From: Maricaulis sp048270095
GTDB lineage: Bacteria; Pseudomonadota; Alphaproteobacteria; Caulobacterales; Maricaulaceae
NCBI RefSeq assembly: GCF_048270095.1
Contig: NZ_JBLWTL010000009.1
Location: 42,038 to 106,037, forward strand
DNA length: 64,000 nucleotides
Direction: 5' to 3'
Under the pieces are notes generated by a model. That model was given only the letters and a program-made list of their open reading frames with translations, was not told where the DNA came from and did no database searches. Below, one piece after another: positions 16,754 through 26,700 of the stretch (its first letter is position 1; the number at the start of each line of letters is the position of its first letter). Made by a program: the position numbers and the translations under genes.

Positions 16754-18225
16754 CCGGGCGGCTGATCCGGAACGGTCGCTTTCATATCCTTATAGGCTGC
16801 AAGGGCGGCGTCCCGTCCGGCTGCCAGATCACAGACCGGGAATGGATAATCACCGCCCAGTTTCAGGCCGGCCGCCTGGCGGATGCCCGCGGGGGCTTTC
16901 CAGGGTTGATGGATCCAGCGCACGGGCAGGCCTGCCAGTTCCGGTACCCATTGCTGCACATAGCGCCCGTCCGGATCGAAGCGCTCGCCCTGGCGGACCG
17001 GATTGAAAATGCGGAAATAGGGCGCAGCATCGGCACCTGAACCGGCGACCCACTGCCAGCTGGCCGCATTCACGGCCCGGTCGGCATCGACCAGCGTATG
17101 TTCAAACCAGGCCATGCCGTCGCGCCAGTCGCAGCGCAAATGCTTCACCAGGAAGGACGCGCACACCATCCGCACCCGGTTGTGCATCCAGCCCGTCGTC
17201 CATAATTGCCGCATGCCGGCATCGACCATGGGTATGCCGGTCTGCCCGGCTTGCCAGGCCGCAAGCCCGGCGGCATCGCTGCGCCAGGAAAAATGATCGA
17301 AATTGCGGTTGAAATTGACCGTCCGCAGATCGTCGAAATGGTGCAGGAGATAATAGGCAAATTCGCGCCAGCCAATCTCGGCCAGAAAGCGCTCGGTGGC
17401 CTGGAAGCCGGCGCCCGCGGCCTGCCGTGCCTGCACGCTGTGCCAGACCTGCCGCGGGGAGATTTCCCCGAAACCCAGATGAGGCGAGAGCATTGATGTG
17501 CCGGGCTTGTCTGGCCGATCGCGGCCGTCGGCATAGGAGTTCAGCGCCGCATCGAGGAAACGGTCCAGCCGCTCCTTGGCGCCGGCTTCGCCGGGTTTCC
17601 ATTGGGCATCAAGGCCGGTGGCCCAGTCAGGCTTCGCCGGGCGCAAACCCCAGTCTTCCAGCGCCGCCCCCGTCGGGAGCGGGGCAGCCATGGGCAAATG
17701 CTCCGGTGCGGGCAGGGCAGGTCGGGGGCCCAGATCGCGGAGCGCGGCACGCCAGAAGGCCCCGAAAACCTTATAGGGCGTGCTCGAGCCGGTCAGCAGG
17801 GTGTCGGGGTTGATCAGCGTCGTGCCGGCAAAGGCGTGCGGTTTGGTGCCGGCCGTCTGCAGTGCGGCGGCGACGCTGCGGTCGCGGTCATCAATGGCCG
17901 GCTCGCCGGAGCGATTCCAGAACGCTTCCGCGATGCCGTGTTCGCGCGCCAGCGACGGGATAAGGTCTGCCGGGTCGCCGCGCAGCAGCGTCAGGCGGCC
18001 GCCTCGCGCTTTAATGTCCCGTGCCAGGCTGGCCAGTGAGCCCTGAAGCCACCAGTCGGCGGCCTCTCCGGGGGCCGTGCCCAGGGTGCGATCACGCTGG
18101 TCGATGAAGACCAGTATGAGTGGCCGTCCGGTCTGGATGGCGGCGTGCAGCGCGGGGTTATCAGCGAGGCGCAGGTCGCGGCGAAACCAGACGAGCGCGG
18201 CGCCGGTGGCGGAATTGGTTGCCAT
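16750..18225 (-). CDS. phrB: Deoxyribodipyrimidine photolyase
   Basis: Light-driven repair of UV pyrimidine dimers. N-terminal photolyase domain begins VWFRRDLRLADNPAL (antenna chromophore domain); the FAD-binding C-terminal part carries TSMLSPHLGFGEISPRQVWH, the WREFAYYLLHHF segment, and MVDAGMRQLWTTGWMHNRVRM with the DADRAVNAASWQWVAGSG flavin loop. Starting at the ATG at 18225 (MATNSATGAALVWFRRDL) gives 491 residues, the normal size; an ATG at 18291 adds 22 atypical residues. Divergent from kdsA. Confidence 0.95.
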   Translation of the reverse strand: MATNSATGAALVWFRRDLRLADNPALHAAIQTGRPLILVFIDQRDRTLGTAPGEAADWWLQGSLASLARDIKARGGRLTLLRGDPADLIPSLAREHGIAEAFWNRSGEPAIDDRDRSVAAALQTAGTKPHAFAGTTLINPDTLLTGSSTPYKVFGAFWRAALRDLGPRPALPAPEHLPMAAPLPTGAALEDWGLRPAKPDWATGLDAQWKPGEAGAKERLDRFLDAALNSYADGRDRPDKPGTSMLSPHLGFGEISPRQVWHSVQARQAAGAGFQATERFLAEIGWREFAYYLLHHFDDLRTVNFNRNFDHFSWRSDAAGLAAWQAGQTGIPMVDAGMRQLWTTGWMHNRVRMVCASFLVKHLRCDWRDGMAWFEHTLVDADRAVNAASWQWVAGSGADAAPYFRIFNPVRQGERFDPDGRYVQQWVPELAGLPVRWIHQPWKAPAGIRQAAGLKLGGDYPFPVCDLAAGRDAALAAYKDMKATVPDQPPG

Positions 18226-18352
18226 GAGAGCCCTGTGGACAGATAACGGGTTGAATTGGGTACGTGGCGCACCAGATACCGGATCAGTCACGCCTGCCAG
18301 AAATCACATCGGCCGGACCCGCGCGGTTCGCACCCTGCAAGAGGAATTCTTC

Positions 18353-19201
18353 GTGAGCCAGCTCAATGCCGTCATCTCCCTGCCCAGACCCGGCCGCGAT
18401 CCGATCGAGATCGGCAATGCCCGCAAGCTCACCATTATTGCCGGCCCTTGCCAACTGGAAAGCCGTCAGCACGGGTTGGAAGTGGCGTCGGAATTGCGCG
18501 CCATTTCTGACCGGCTCGATATCGGGCTGATCTACAAAACCTCGTTCGACAAGGCCAACCGCACCAGTCTCAGCAGCCAGCGCGGCATGGGGCTCGAAGC
18601 GTCCCTGCCGGTGTTCGCCGAGATCCGCGAGAGCATTGGCCTGCCGGTCCTGACCGACATTCACACCGCCGAGCACGCGGTGATCGCCGCCCAGGCCGTC
18701 GATGTGCTGCAAATCCCGGCCTTCCTGTGCCGTCAGACCGATCTTCTGGTCGCCGCCGCCCAGACCGGCAAGGTGATCAATGTCAAAAAAGGCCAGTTCC
18801 TCGCCCCCTGGGACATGAAGAATGTGCTCGAGAAGATTGCCGCCGCCGGCAATCCCAATGTGATGGCCTGCGAGCGCGGCGTCAGCTTCGGTTATAATAC
18901 ATTGGTCAGCGACATGCGCTCGCTGCCGATCATGGCCAGTTTCGGCGCGCCGGTCGTGTTCGACGCGACCCATTCGGTGCAGCAGCCCGGCGGACAGGGC
19001 GCGACTTCGGGTGGTCAGCGCGAATTCGTTCCGACCCTGGCGCGCGCTGCCGTCGCCATTGGCGTCGCCGCTGTCTTCATGGAGACCCATCCCGATCCGG
19101 ACAATGCGCCGTCGGACGGGCCCAATATGGTGCCGTTGCATGAGTTTGAAGGCCTGCTGAAAACCCTGCTGGAATTCGACGCCATCGCCAAGCGCGTCTA
19201 G
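18353..19201 (+). CDS. kdsA: 2-dehydro-3-deoxyphosphooctonate aldolase (KDO-8-P synthase)
   Basis: Condenses PEP with arabinose-5-phosphate to KDO-8-phosphate for lipopolysaccharide. Family segments: IAGPCQLESRQHGLEVA, YKTSFDKANRTS, VLTDIHT, IPAFLCRQTDLL, NVKKGQFLAPWDMKN, ERGVSFGYNTLVSDMRSL and FDATHSVQQPGG; the Cys in GPCQLE is the metal-type marker position. Start at GTG 18353, preceded by AGAGGA at 7 nt; length 282, normal for KdsA. It stands alone, divergent from phrB. Confidence 0.96.
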   Translation: MSQLNAVISLPRPGRDPIEIGNARKLTIIAGPCQLESRQHGLEVASELRAISDRLDIGLIYKTSFDKANRTSLSSQRGMGLEASLPVFAEIRESIGLPVLTDIHTAEHAVIAAQAVDVLQIPAFLCRQTDLLVAAAQTGKVINVKKGQFLAPWDMKNVLEKIAAAGNPNVMACERGVSFGYNTLVSDMRSLPIMASFGAPVVFDATHSVQQPGGQGATSGGQREFVPTLARAAVAIGVAAVFMETHPDPDNAPSDGPNMVPLHEFEGLLKTLLEFDAIAKRV

Positions 19202-19211
19202 TTCAAACCCG

Positions 19212-20408
19212 TCAGAAGCGGCGCCGGTCCGGGATGGCGATCACCGGTGCGTCCTCGATGGCTTCTGGCGCATCGAGGGTCGGCGCCCATTGGCGTTCAT
19301 CCTGCAGGATGGTCGCCAGGTTCAGGCTTCGACGTGCGACGTCGAAGCGCAAATCCTCGTAGAAGAGATTGAAGGGCGGTAGCCTGTAGTCCTCGACCAG
19401 GCGGCGCGGACGATGCAGCGCCCGCGAACGCGGCTGCTCGAAAAACAGTACGCCATCGGCGCACTGGGCGCCGGTCTGGGCCGGGATCGGAGCGGGTACG
19501 GCGTCCGGGTCGAGCCCTTCAGCGGCGACGCCGCCGCGATGCAGGCGCGCCGAGGCATATTCATTGCTGACAGCTGACAAGAGCGGATTGACGCATAGCA
19601 AGCCGCGTCCATCGACAAAGTCGAGCTGGCCATCGGGCGTCCAGCTCATGGCGCGTTCGGTGATGATATGGATCCGGCCCTCTTCGGAGGCCATGGCCGA
19701 GGTGAAGGCATAGACGCAGCGCACATCTTCCGGCGTGATGCAGGGCGCAATCGCGTTGAGCGGTCCGGAAAACAGGTCGAGCGGTACCGGCGATTCGATG
19801 ACATAGGCGGCCACCAGCCGGGTCTGCAGGTCAGTATTTCCGGCAAAACGATCCAGTAACAGGCCGAGCACATCGAGTCCGCCCTGGCCGTAACCGGCCA
19901 GAATAATCGGGCGGCTATCGCCGATCTGTGCGGTGAAGGCATCGAAGGCGCGCTGGATATCCTGATAGGCAAACAGGCGGGCGCGCACGCTGTCTTCGCG
20001 ATTATTCATGAAGGCATAGAGCGAGGCCTGCCGGTAGCGCGGCGCGTAGAGGGCACCGGCATTGCCAAAGGGCGCGGCATAATTGGGCAGTACAATCTCT
20101 GTGATTGCTTCAACCGAGCTGGCTTTGTCGAGCTGGCCATTCCAGTTGCCGCCGCCGGAATAGGTCGTGGGATGGACGAAGAAGACGGCCGGTTCATCGT
20201 CATTGGTGAAGGCGTGACGGACATACCAGCCGGAAGTTTCGGCATAGTCGGCGCCCTCAGGCGGGGTGTAGGTCTGAAACGGAACACCTGGATCCTGGAA
20301 GGTGCGATACACCTGGTCGCGCAAGACCCAGGCAGCCACCAGGAGCAGCGCGGCCAGGACGAGGCAGGCGAGCAGGAAAGCATGCCGGGCGATCAGGTTC
20401 ACACTCAC
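19212..20408 (-). CDS. DUF3089 alpha/beta-hydrolase-fold protein lacking the nucleophile serine
   Basis: A membrane-anchored protein: residues about 6-26 are a single hydrophobic helix (AFLLACLVLAALLLVAAWVL), the rest would face the periplasm. DUF3089 features include FFVHPTTYSGG, ALYAPRYRQASLYAF, the DIQRAFDAF segment and a nucleophile-elbow region. That elbow reads LAGYGQGGL, where relatives have G-H-S-Q-G: the serine is glycine and the histidine is tyrosine. The GTG at 20408 with GGAG 5 nt upstream is the best start (398 residues); longer versions would reach the start of the divergent DUF502 gene. Role unknown; it may be a non-catalytic member. Confidence 0.75.
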   Translation of the reverse strand: MSVNLIARHAFLLACLVLAALLLVAAWVLRDQVYRTFQDPGVPFQTYTPPEGADYAETSGWYVRHAFTNDDEPAVFFVHPTTYSGGGNWNGQLDKASSVEAITEIVLPNYAAPFGNAGALYAPRYRQASLYAFMNNREDSVRARLFAYQDIQRAFDAFTAQIGDSRPIILAGYGQGGLDVLGLLLDRFAGNTDLQTRLVAAYVIESPVPLDLFSGPLNAIAPCITPEDVRCVYAFTSAMASEEGRIHIITERAMSWTPDGQLDFVDGRGLLCVNPLLSAVSNEYASARLHRGGVAAEGLDPDAVPAPIPAQTGAQCADGVLFFEQPRSRALHRPRRLVEDYRLPPFNLFYEDLRFDVARRSLNLATILQDERQWAPTLDAPEAIEDAPVIAIPDRRRF

Positions 20409-20557
20409 AATAACTCCATCAAAACGACGCCCTATCATCCCTGTCGTATCGCGGGTGTGCAACCGGTTGGCGCGGTCGGGCGCTTCACGTATTGTGACCC
20501 TGTCTGAGGGCCGGGCGGCCGGGCGCGTGAACCGCGCAGATTGGGTGCACGAACACA

Positions 20558-21232
20558 ATGTTTCGATGGCTTCGCAATAGTTTTCTGACCGGGATTGCCA
20601 TTGCGACCCCGCTTGGTGTCACGCTCTTCCTGATCATCAGCTTCGTCGGGTTTGTCGACAATGTCGTCAAGCCGCTGATCCCGGCGCGCTATAATCCGGA
20701 AAATTATCTGCCGGGTGATTACACCATTCCCGGCCTGGGCGTCGTGATTGCGGTCGTCTTGCTGACCATGGTCGGCGCGCTCGCCGCCAATCTGTTCGGC
20801 CGCACCCTGATTTCAATGGGCGAGCGGCTGGTCGATGGTGTGCCGCTGGTGCGTCATGTCTATGGCGCGCTCAAGCAGATCGTTGAAACGGTCTTCTCCG
20901 GCAAGACCAATTCCTTCAAGGAAGTCGTGCTGATCGAGTACCCGATGAAGGGGCTCTATGTCGTCGCCTTCGTCTCGGCCGAAGGGCGCGGAGCGATGCA
21001 GGAGGTGATCGGCGATGATGTGATCGGGCTCTTTGTGCCGACAACGCCCAATCCAACCTCCGGATTCCTGCTTTACACGCCGCGCGCCAATACGATCCAT
21101 GTCGACATGTCGGTCGAGGAGGCGGCCAAGCTGATCATTTCCTTTGGCATGGTCACGGCCGACAAACTGCCCAAGAGCGTCCGCGACACCCTGCCGCCGG
21201 ACGTGACGGTGGCGCCTGTGGACGCGCCCTAG
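20558..21232 (+). CDS. DUF502 family inner-membrane protein
   Basis: A 224-residue protein with two transmembrane helices (about residues 10-32, IAIATPLGVTLFLIISFVGF, and 62-84, VVIAVVLLTMVGALAANLFG), then the conserved soluble region with IPLVRHVYGALKQ-like sequence (VPLVRHVYGALKQIVETVF), PNPTSGFLLYTPR and a late STGG-like region. Function unknown. Its 3' end overlaps convergent recG by 4 bp, a neighbourhood seen in related genomes. Confidence 0.9.
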   Translation: MFRWLRNSFLTGIAIATPLGVTLFLIISFVGFVDNVVKPLIPARYNPENYLPGDYTIPGLGVVIAVVLLTMVGALAANLFGRTLISMGERLVDGVPLVRHVYGALKQIVETVFSGKTNSFKEVVLIEYPMKGLYVVAFVSAEGRGAMQEVIGDDVIGLFVPTTPNPTSGFLLYTPRANTIHVDMSVEEAAKLIISFGMVTADKLPKSVRDTLPPDVTVAPVDAP

Positions 21233-23313
21233 CCGGATTTAAGCAGCCTGATGCCGCGATCCTGCTCGAACAGATAGAGCAGAATGCGCAGCGCTTCACC
21301 GCGCGGTGTCGTCAATTCGGTGTCGCGGTGCACGGCCAGTTTGGCGGTGTCATTGGCCAGGGCGATGAGGTGGCCATGGGCTTCCAGCCGCGCCAGGGCG
21401 AAATCAGGCAGACCGCTCTGACGCAAGCCGAGTGGATCGCCGGCCCCGCGCAGGCGCCAGTCCTCCTCGGCGATGACAAAGCCATCATCGGTTTCGCGCA
21501 TCATTTCAAGGCGCGCCTTGGCGGTTTCGCCGATCGGGCCCTTGTAAAGCAACAGGCAGGAAGAAGGCTTCTCGCCGCGTCCGACCCGGCCGCGCAACTG
21601 GTGCAATTGCGCCAGTCCGAAGCGCTCGGCGTGTTCGATAATCATGACCGTAGCGTCCGGTGCATCGACCCCGACCTCGATCACCGTCGTCGCCACAAGC
21701 ACATCCATCTCGCCCTCGCGGAAGGCTGTTGCGACGCTTTCTTTCTCAGCGGCTTTCATGCGGCCATGGATCAGCCCGACGCGCTCATCACCGAGTGCCG
21801 CGCGCAAGTGCCGCCAGCGATCCTCGGCGGCGGAAAGCTCGGAAAGCTCGGATTCCTCGACCAGCGGGCAGACCCAATACACCCGGTCGCCCTTTGATAT
21901 CGCGCGGCGCACGCCTTCGATGACGTCGTCGAGGCGCTCCATCGGCACAAGGCGCGTATCGGGCGGGATCCGTCCGGCCGGCTTTTCGTCGAGCCTGGAG
22001 ACGTCGAGATCACCATGGACCGCCAGCGCCAGCGTGCGCGGGATCGGTGTCGCAGTCATCACCAGCGTATCGGGGCGGTGCCCCTTGGCGGTCAGCCGCA
22101 TCCGGTCCGAGACACCAAAACGGTGCTGCTCATCAATCACGACCAGGGCGAGATCGGCGAACTCGACCCCGTCCTGGAACAGGGCATGGGTGCCGCAGAC
22201 GACATTGACCGACCCGCTGCGCATCTGCTCGAGGATTTCAGCGCGCGCCTTGCCCTTGTCGCGCCCGGTAAGGATCGCCACGCTCAAACCGGCCGGACCG
22301 AGCAATGCCGTCAGCGTCTTGGCGTGCTGGCGGGCGAGGATCTCGGTTGGGGCCATGATGGCGGTCTGGGTGCCGGACTCCGCAGCCTTCGCAGCGGCAA
22401 GGGCGGCGACAAATGTTTTGCCGGCGCCGACATCGCCATGCAGCATCCGGGTCATGCGGGAGGGCAGGGCCATGTCGGCGCGGATTTCCTCATAGGCCCG
22501 TGCCTGGGCTCCGGTCGGCTTGAACGGGGCGTTTTGCAGTACGGCGTCCACCTTGCGGCCGTCGCCATCGAGCTGGCGCCCGGGCTGAGCCTTGCGCCGC
22601 GCCCGCGCCAATTGCAGCGCCAGCTGATGGGCGAGCAGTTCGTCGAAGGCCAGGCGTTCGCGCGCCGGATGCAAGGGCTCGAGGTCTGCGGCGGTTTGGG
22701 GGTGATGCGCCTCGTCCATCGCGCCCTTGAAATCAGGCCAGCCATGCTCCACGCACAAGTCTTCATCCTGCCATTCGGGCAATACGGGCAGCAGGCTCAG
22801 CGCCCCGGTTGCCGCCTTGCGCATCACCTTGGCCGTCAGCCCGGCAGTGAGCGGGTAGACCGGTTCGAGCAGGGCGGTCTCGGCCGCTTCATCCTCGCTC
22901 ATGACCAGATCGGGATGCACGATCTGGATTTCCGACCCGAAACGTTCGGCGCGACCCGATACAATACGTGTTTCCCCGACGGGCAGGAGTTTTTGAAGGT
23001 ATTCGCGGCGGGCATGAAAATAGACCAGGTGGAGAAAGGCGGTGCCGTCGAACAGGCGCACCTTGTAGGGCTTGCCCTGGCGGGCGCTGGGAAAATGCTC
23101 CTCGACCTTGGCAGTCAGGGTGATGATCTGTCCGTCGGGTGCCTCGGCGATGGTGGTGGTCTGGCTGCGATCAACCAGGCCAGTGGGCAGCTGGAACAGG
23201 ACGTCCTTGACGCGCGGTCCCGCAGCCTTCGACAGCAGCGCCGCCAGTCGCGGGCCGATGCCGGGCAGGGCGATCACGTCCTGGAAGAGGGGGAAGAGAA
23301 TCTCGGGTCGCAT
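21229..23313 (-). CDS. recG: ATP-dependent DNA helicase RecG
   Basis: Branch-migrating helicase that remodels stalled forks and Holliday junctions. N-terminal wedge/OB domain (about residues 10-200), then superfamily 2 motifs: PTGAQARAYEEI (Q-like), LHGDVGAGKTFVA (Walker A, about residue 290), APTEILARQH, VIDEQHRFGV (DEQH box), MTATPIPRTLAL, and the C-terminal helicase lobe with VATTVIEVGVD and QLRGRVGRG. Length 694, standard. Divergent from sdhE-mfd. Confidence 0.97.
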   Translation of the reverse strand: MRPEILFPLFQDVIALPGIGPRLAALLSKAAGPRVKDVLFQLPTGLVDRSQTTTIAEAPDGQIITLTAKVEEHFPSARQGKPYKVRLFDGTAFLHLVYFHARREYLQKLLPVGETRIVSGRAERFGSEIQIVHPDLVMSEDEAAETALLEPVYPLTAGLTAKVMRKAATGALSLLPVLPEWQDEDLCVEHGWPDFKGAMDEAHHPQTAADLEPLHPARERLAFDELLAHQLALQLARARRKAQPGRQLDGDGRKVDAVLQNAPFKPTGAQARAYEEIRADMALPSRMTRMLHGDVGAGKTFVAALAAAKAAESGTQTAIMAPTEILARQHAKTLTALLGPAGLSVAILTGRDKGKARAEILEQMRSGSVNVVCGTHALFQDGVEFADLALVVIDEQHRFGVSDRMRLTAKGHRPDTLVMTATPIPRTLALAVHGDLDVSRLDEKPAGRIPPDTRLVPMERLDDVIEGVRRAISKGDRVYWVCPLVEESELSELSAAEDRWRHLRAALGDERVGLIHGRMKAAEKESVATAFREGEMDVLVATTVIEVGVDAPDATVMIIEHAERFGLAQLHQLRGRVGRGEKPSSCLLLYKGPIGETAKARLEMMRETDDGFVIAEEDWRLRGAGDPLGLRQSGLPDFALARLEAHGHLIALANDTAKLAVHRDTELTTPRGEALRILLYLFEQDRGIRLLKSG

Positions 23314-23389
23314 TATTTTTCACTCTAGCGCCAACATCTGCATCTGCCACTGGTCGACGCGGCCTCATTCGCGGACTATATCCGCCACC

Positions 23390-23683
23390 ATGACCGAAAC
23401 ACTCGAGAATCGCCGCAAAAAACTGCGCATCCGGGCCTGGCGGCGCGGCTTCAAGGAAGCCGACCTGATCCTGGGCCGCTATGCTGACCAAGCTCTGGGC
23501 ACGATGTCGGAAACCGATGTCGGCGATTTCGACCGCCTGCTCGATCAACTGGATGCCGATATTTACAGCTGGGTGATCGGCAGCGCGCCAACGCCAGCGG
23601 CCTTCGACACGCCGGTGATGGATGCCCTGAAATCTTTCCGAGTCGATCGCGATGCCGCCTTTGGCGACGGTCCCAAAGTCTGA
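23390..23683 (+). CDS. sdhE: Succinate dehydrogenase flavinylation factor SdhE
   Basis: A 97-residue SdhE/DUF339 protein, which promotes covalent FAD attachment to SdhA. It has the diagnostic RGxxE motif in WRRGFKEADLILGRYAD, and the later DFDRLLDQLDADIYSWVIG helix. The ATG at 23390 lies 76 nt from the divergent recG start. mfd follows 45 nt downstream, probably in the same transcript. Confidence 0.93.
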   Translation: MTETLENRRKKLRIRAWRRGFKEADLILGRYADQALGTMSETDVGDFDRLLDQLDADIYSWVIGSAPTPAAFDTPVMDALKSFRVDRDAAFGDGPKV

Positions 23684-23728
23684 ATCCCACCGCATACCGA
23701 CGCCAACCCAAAGCTGAAAACAGGCGAT

Positions 23729-26700
23729 ATGTCCGAAATTGAGATGATTGCCCGGGTTCAGGGACCCGCCACCGTTTGCGGCGCCCCTGAAGGCCTCGAC
23801 GCGTTGGTCTTCGCCGATACGGCGCGGCTGCGGCGCGGCGTCAATGTCTTCATTGCGCGCGATGACAGCCGGGCGGCGGCTTTTGTCGCTGAACTGGGGT
23901 TTTTCGCGCCCGGTCTGGAAATCCTGCGCCTGCCGGCCTGGGATTGTCAGCCCTATGACCGAATCTCGCCATCGCCGCGTGTTGCGGCGCGCCGGGCGGC
24001 GACGCTGGCGCGGCTGGCCTCGGGGGATTTGCCGGACACCTGCCTGATCGTCACCACCGTCAATGCGATGGCCCAGCGCTGTCCGCCCAAGGACGTGCTG
24101 GCCCTGGCCGGGATCATCGCGCGGCCCGGCAATCGGGTGGATGTCGAGATCCTCAAACAGCACTTTACCATCAATGGCTATGCCCGCGCCGCCACGGTCA
24201 TGGAGCCAGGTGATTATGCGGTCCGCGGCGGCGTCATCGATGTCTATCCGCCCGGCGCACCGGAACCGGTGCGGCTGGACTTCTTTGGCGATACGCTGGA
24301 ATCAATCCGCTCGTTCGACCCGGAAACGCAGCGGTCCCTGCGCCAGTTGAACGCGATCGAATTCAATCCGGTCAGTGAGGTCTTGCTGGATGAAGCCAGC
24401 ATTTCGCATTTCCGCGCCGCCTTTGTGCGCAGTTTCGGGGCCGCCAAGGGTGGGGATCCGATCTATGAGGCGGTCAGCGCCGGCTCGCGTCCAGCGGGTG
24501 TCGAACACTGGTTGCCGCTCTTCCATGACACTCTGGCGACGCCGTTCGATTATCTGCCCGACACCGCCCTGATCGCGATTGATCATCTCGCCGATGATGC
24601 CTTTGCCGAACGCGCCAAACAGGTCACCGATTATTTCGATGCCCGCCAGGAAGCGAGCAAGACGGCGCACCAGTCGAGCCTGTCTGCGCCGACTTATCGC
24701 GCCTTGCCGCCCAGCCAGCTCTATTTCGCGAAGGCCGAATGGGCGAAAACCCTGAGCGGCCGCACGGTCCGCCGCTTCACCGCCTTCAATGAGGCCGGCC
24801 CGCAAACCATCGATGTCGGTGGCAAGCAGGGCCGGATCTTCGCCGCCGAACGAGCTGCCGAAAATACCAATGTGTTCGACGCCGCGGCCCGGCATGTCCA
24901 GACGCTGGTCAAATCGGGCAAGCGCGTCGTGCTCGCCTCATGGAGTGCGGGCGCATCCGATCGCCTGGCCTCGGTCCTCAATGATCATGGCGTCGGCAAG
25001 ATCATTGCCGTCGAACATTGGGACGAGGTCGCCAAGGCGCCGGCGAAAACCGTGCTGCGCGCCATCCTGCCGGTCGAGCGCGGGTTCGAGACCGAGACCA
25101 TCGCCATCCTCTCCGAACAGGATATTCTCGGCGACCGTCTGGCGCGGCCGAGGCGGCGGCGCAAATCCTCCGACATCATTGTCGAGGCCGGTGCCTTGTC
25201 GCCCGGCGATCTGGTGATCCATGCCGATCACGGGCTGGGCCGTTTTATTGGCCTGAAAACCCTGCCGGTGCAGGACGCACCGCATGATTGCCTCGAGCTG
25301 GAATATTCCGGCGCGGCGAAACTTTATCTACCGGTCGAGAATATCGAACTCCTGTCGCGCTATGGCGCCGACAGCGATACGGCCCAGCTCGACAAGCTCG
25401 GCGGCGTTGCCTGGCAGGCGCGCAAGGCGAAGGCCAAGAAACGCCTGCGCGACATGGCCGATGCGCTCATAAAGATCGCCGCCAAACGCCTGGCCCGCAC
25501 CGCAGATCCGATCGTGCCGGAGCATGGCAGCTGGGACGAGTTCTGCACCGCCTTTCCCTTTGCCGAGACTGATGACCAGCTCAATGCCGTCGAGGATGTG
25601 CTTGGCGATCTGGCGCGCGGCCGTCCGATGGATCGGTTGATCTGCGGCGATGTCGGATTTGGCAAGACCGAAGTGGCCTTGCGCGCCGCCTTTGTCGTCG
25701 CGATGAGTGGCCGCCAGGTCGCTGTTGTGGCGCCGACGACGCTATTGGTGCGTCAGCACTTCAAGACCTTTGTGGATCGGTTCCGGGGCTGGCCGGTCAA
25801 GGTGCGGCAATTATCGCGTCTGGTCGGCACCAAACAGGCCAATGCGACCAAGGATGAATTGCGCGACGGCAAGGTCGAGATCGTGATCGGCACCCATGCC
25901 CTGCTGGCCAAGACGGTGAAATTCGCCGATCTCGGCCTTCTGATCGTCGACGAGGAGCAGCATTTCGGGGTCAAGCACAAGGAAAGGCTCAAGGAATTGC
26001 GCGCCGACGTGCATGTCCTGACCCTGACGGCGACGCCGATTCCGCGCACGCTTCAGCTCGCCCTGACCGGAATTCGCGATCTCTCCATCATCGCAACACC
26101 GCCGGTCGACCGGCTGGCCGTGCGCACCTATATCGCGCCCTTCGATACGGTCACGATCCGCGAGGCCTTGCTGCGCGAGAAATATCGTGGCGGCCAGGCC
26201 TTCTTCGTCGTGCCGCGGATCAGTGATCTTGAGGAGATCATCACCTTCCTGCGCGAATCCGTGCCGGAGGTCTCCTTTGTGGCGGCCCATGGCCAGATGG
26301 CGGCGACGCAGCTGGAAGACATCATGACCGCCTTTTATGAAGGGCAGTATGACGTCCTGCTCTCGACGACGATTATTGAGTCCGGGATCGACATCCCGAC
26401 CGCCAACACGCTGATCATTCACCGTGCTGACCGTTTTGGCCTGTCCCAGCTTTACCAGCTGCGCGGCCGGGTCGGGCGCTCCAAGACGCGCGCCTATGCC
26501 TATATGACCACGCCGGCACGACAGAAACTCTCCGACGGCGCGGAGAAGCGTTTGAAAGTCCTGCATTCCCTCGACGCGCTCGGTGCCGGTTTCACGCTGG
26601 CCTCCCACGATCTCGATCTGCGCGGCGGCGGCAATCTGCTCGGCGAGGAACAATCCGGCCATATCAAGGATGTCGGGGTCGAGCTCTACCAGTCCATGCT

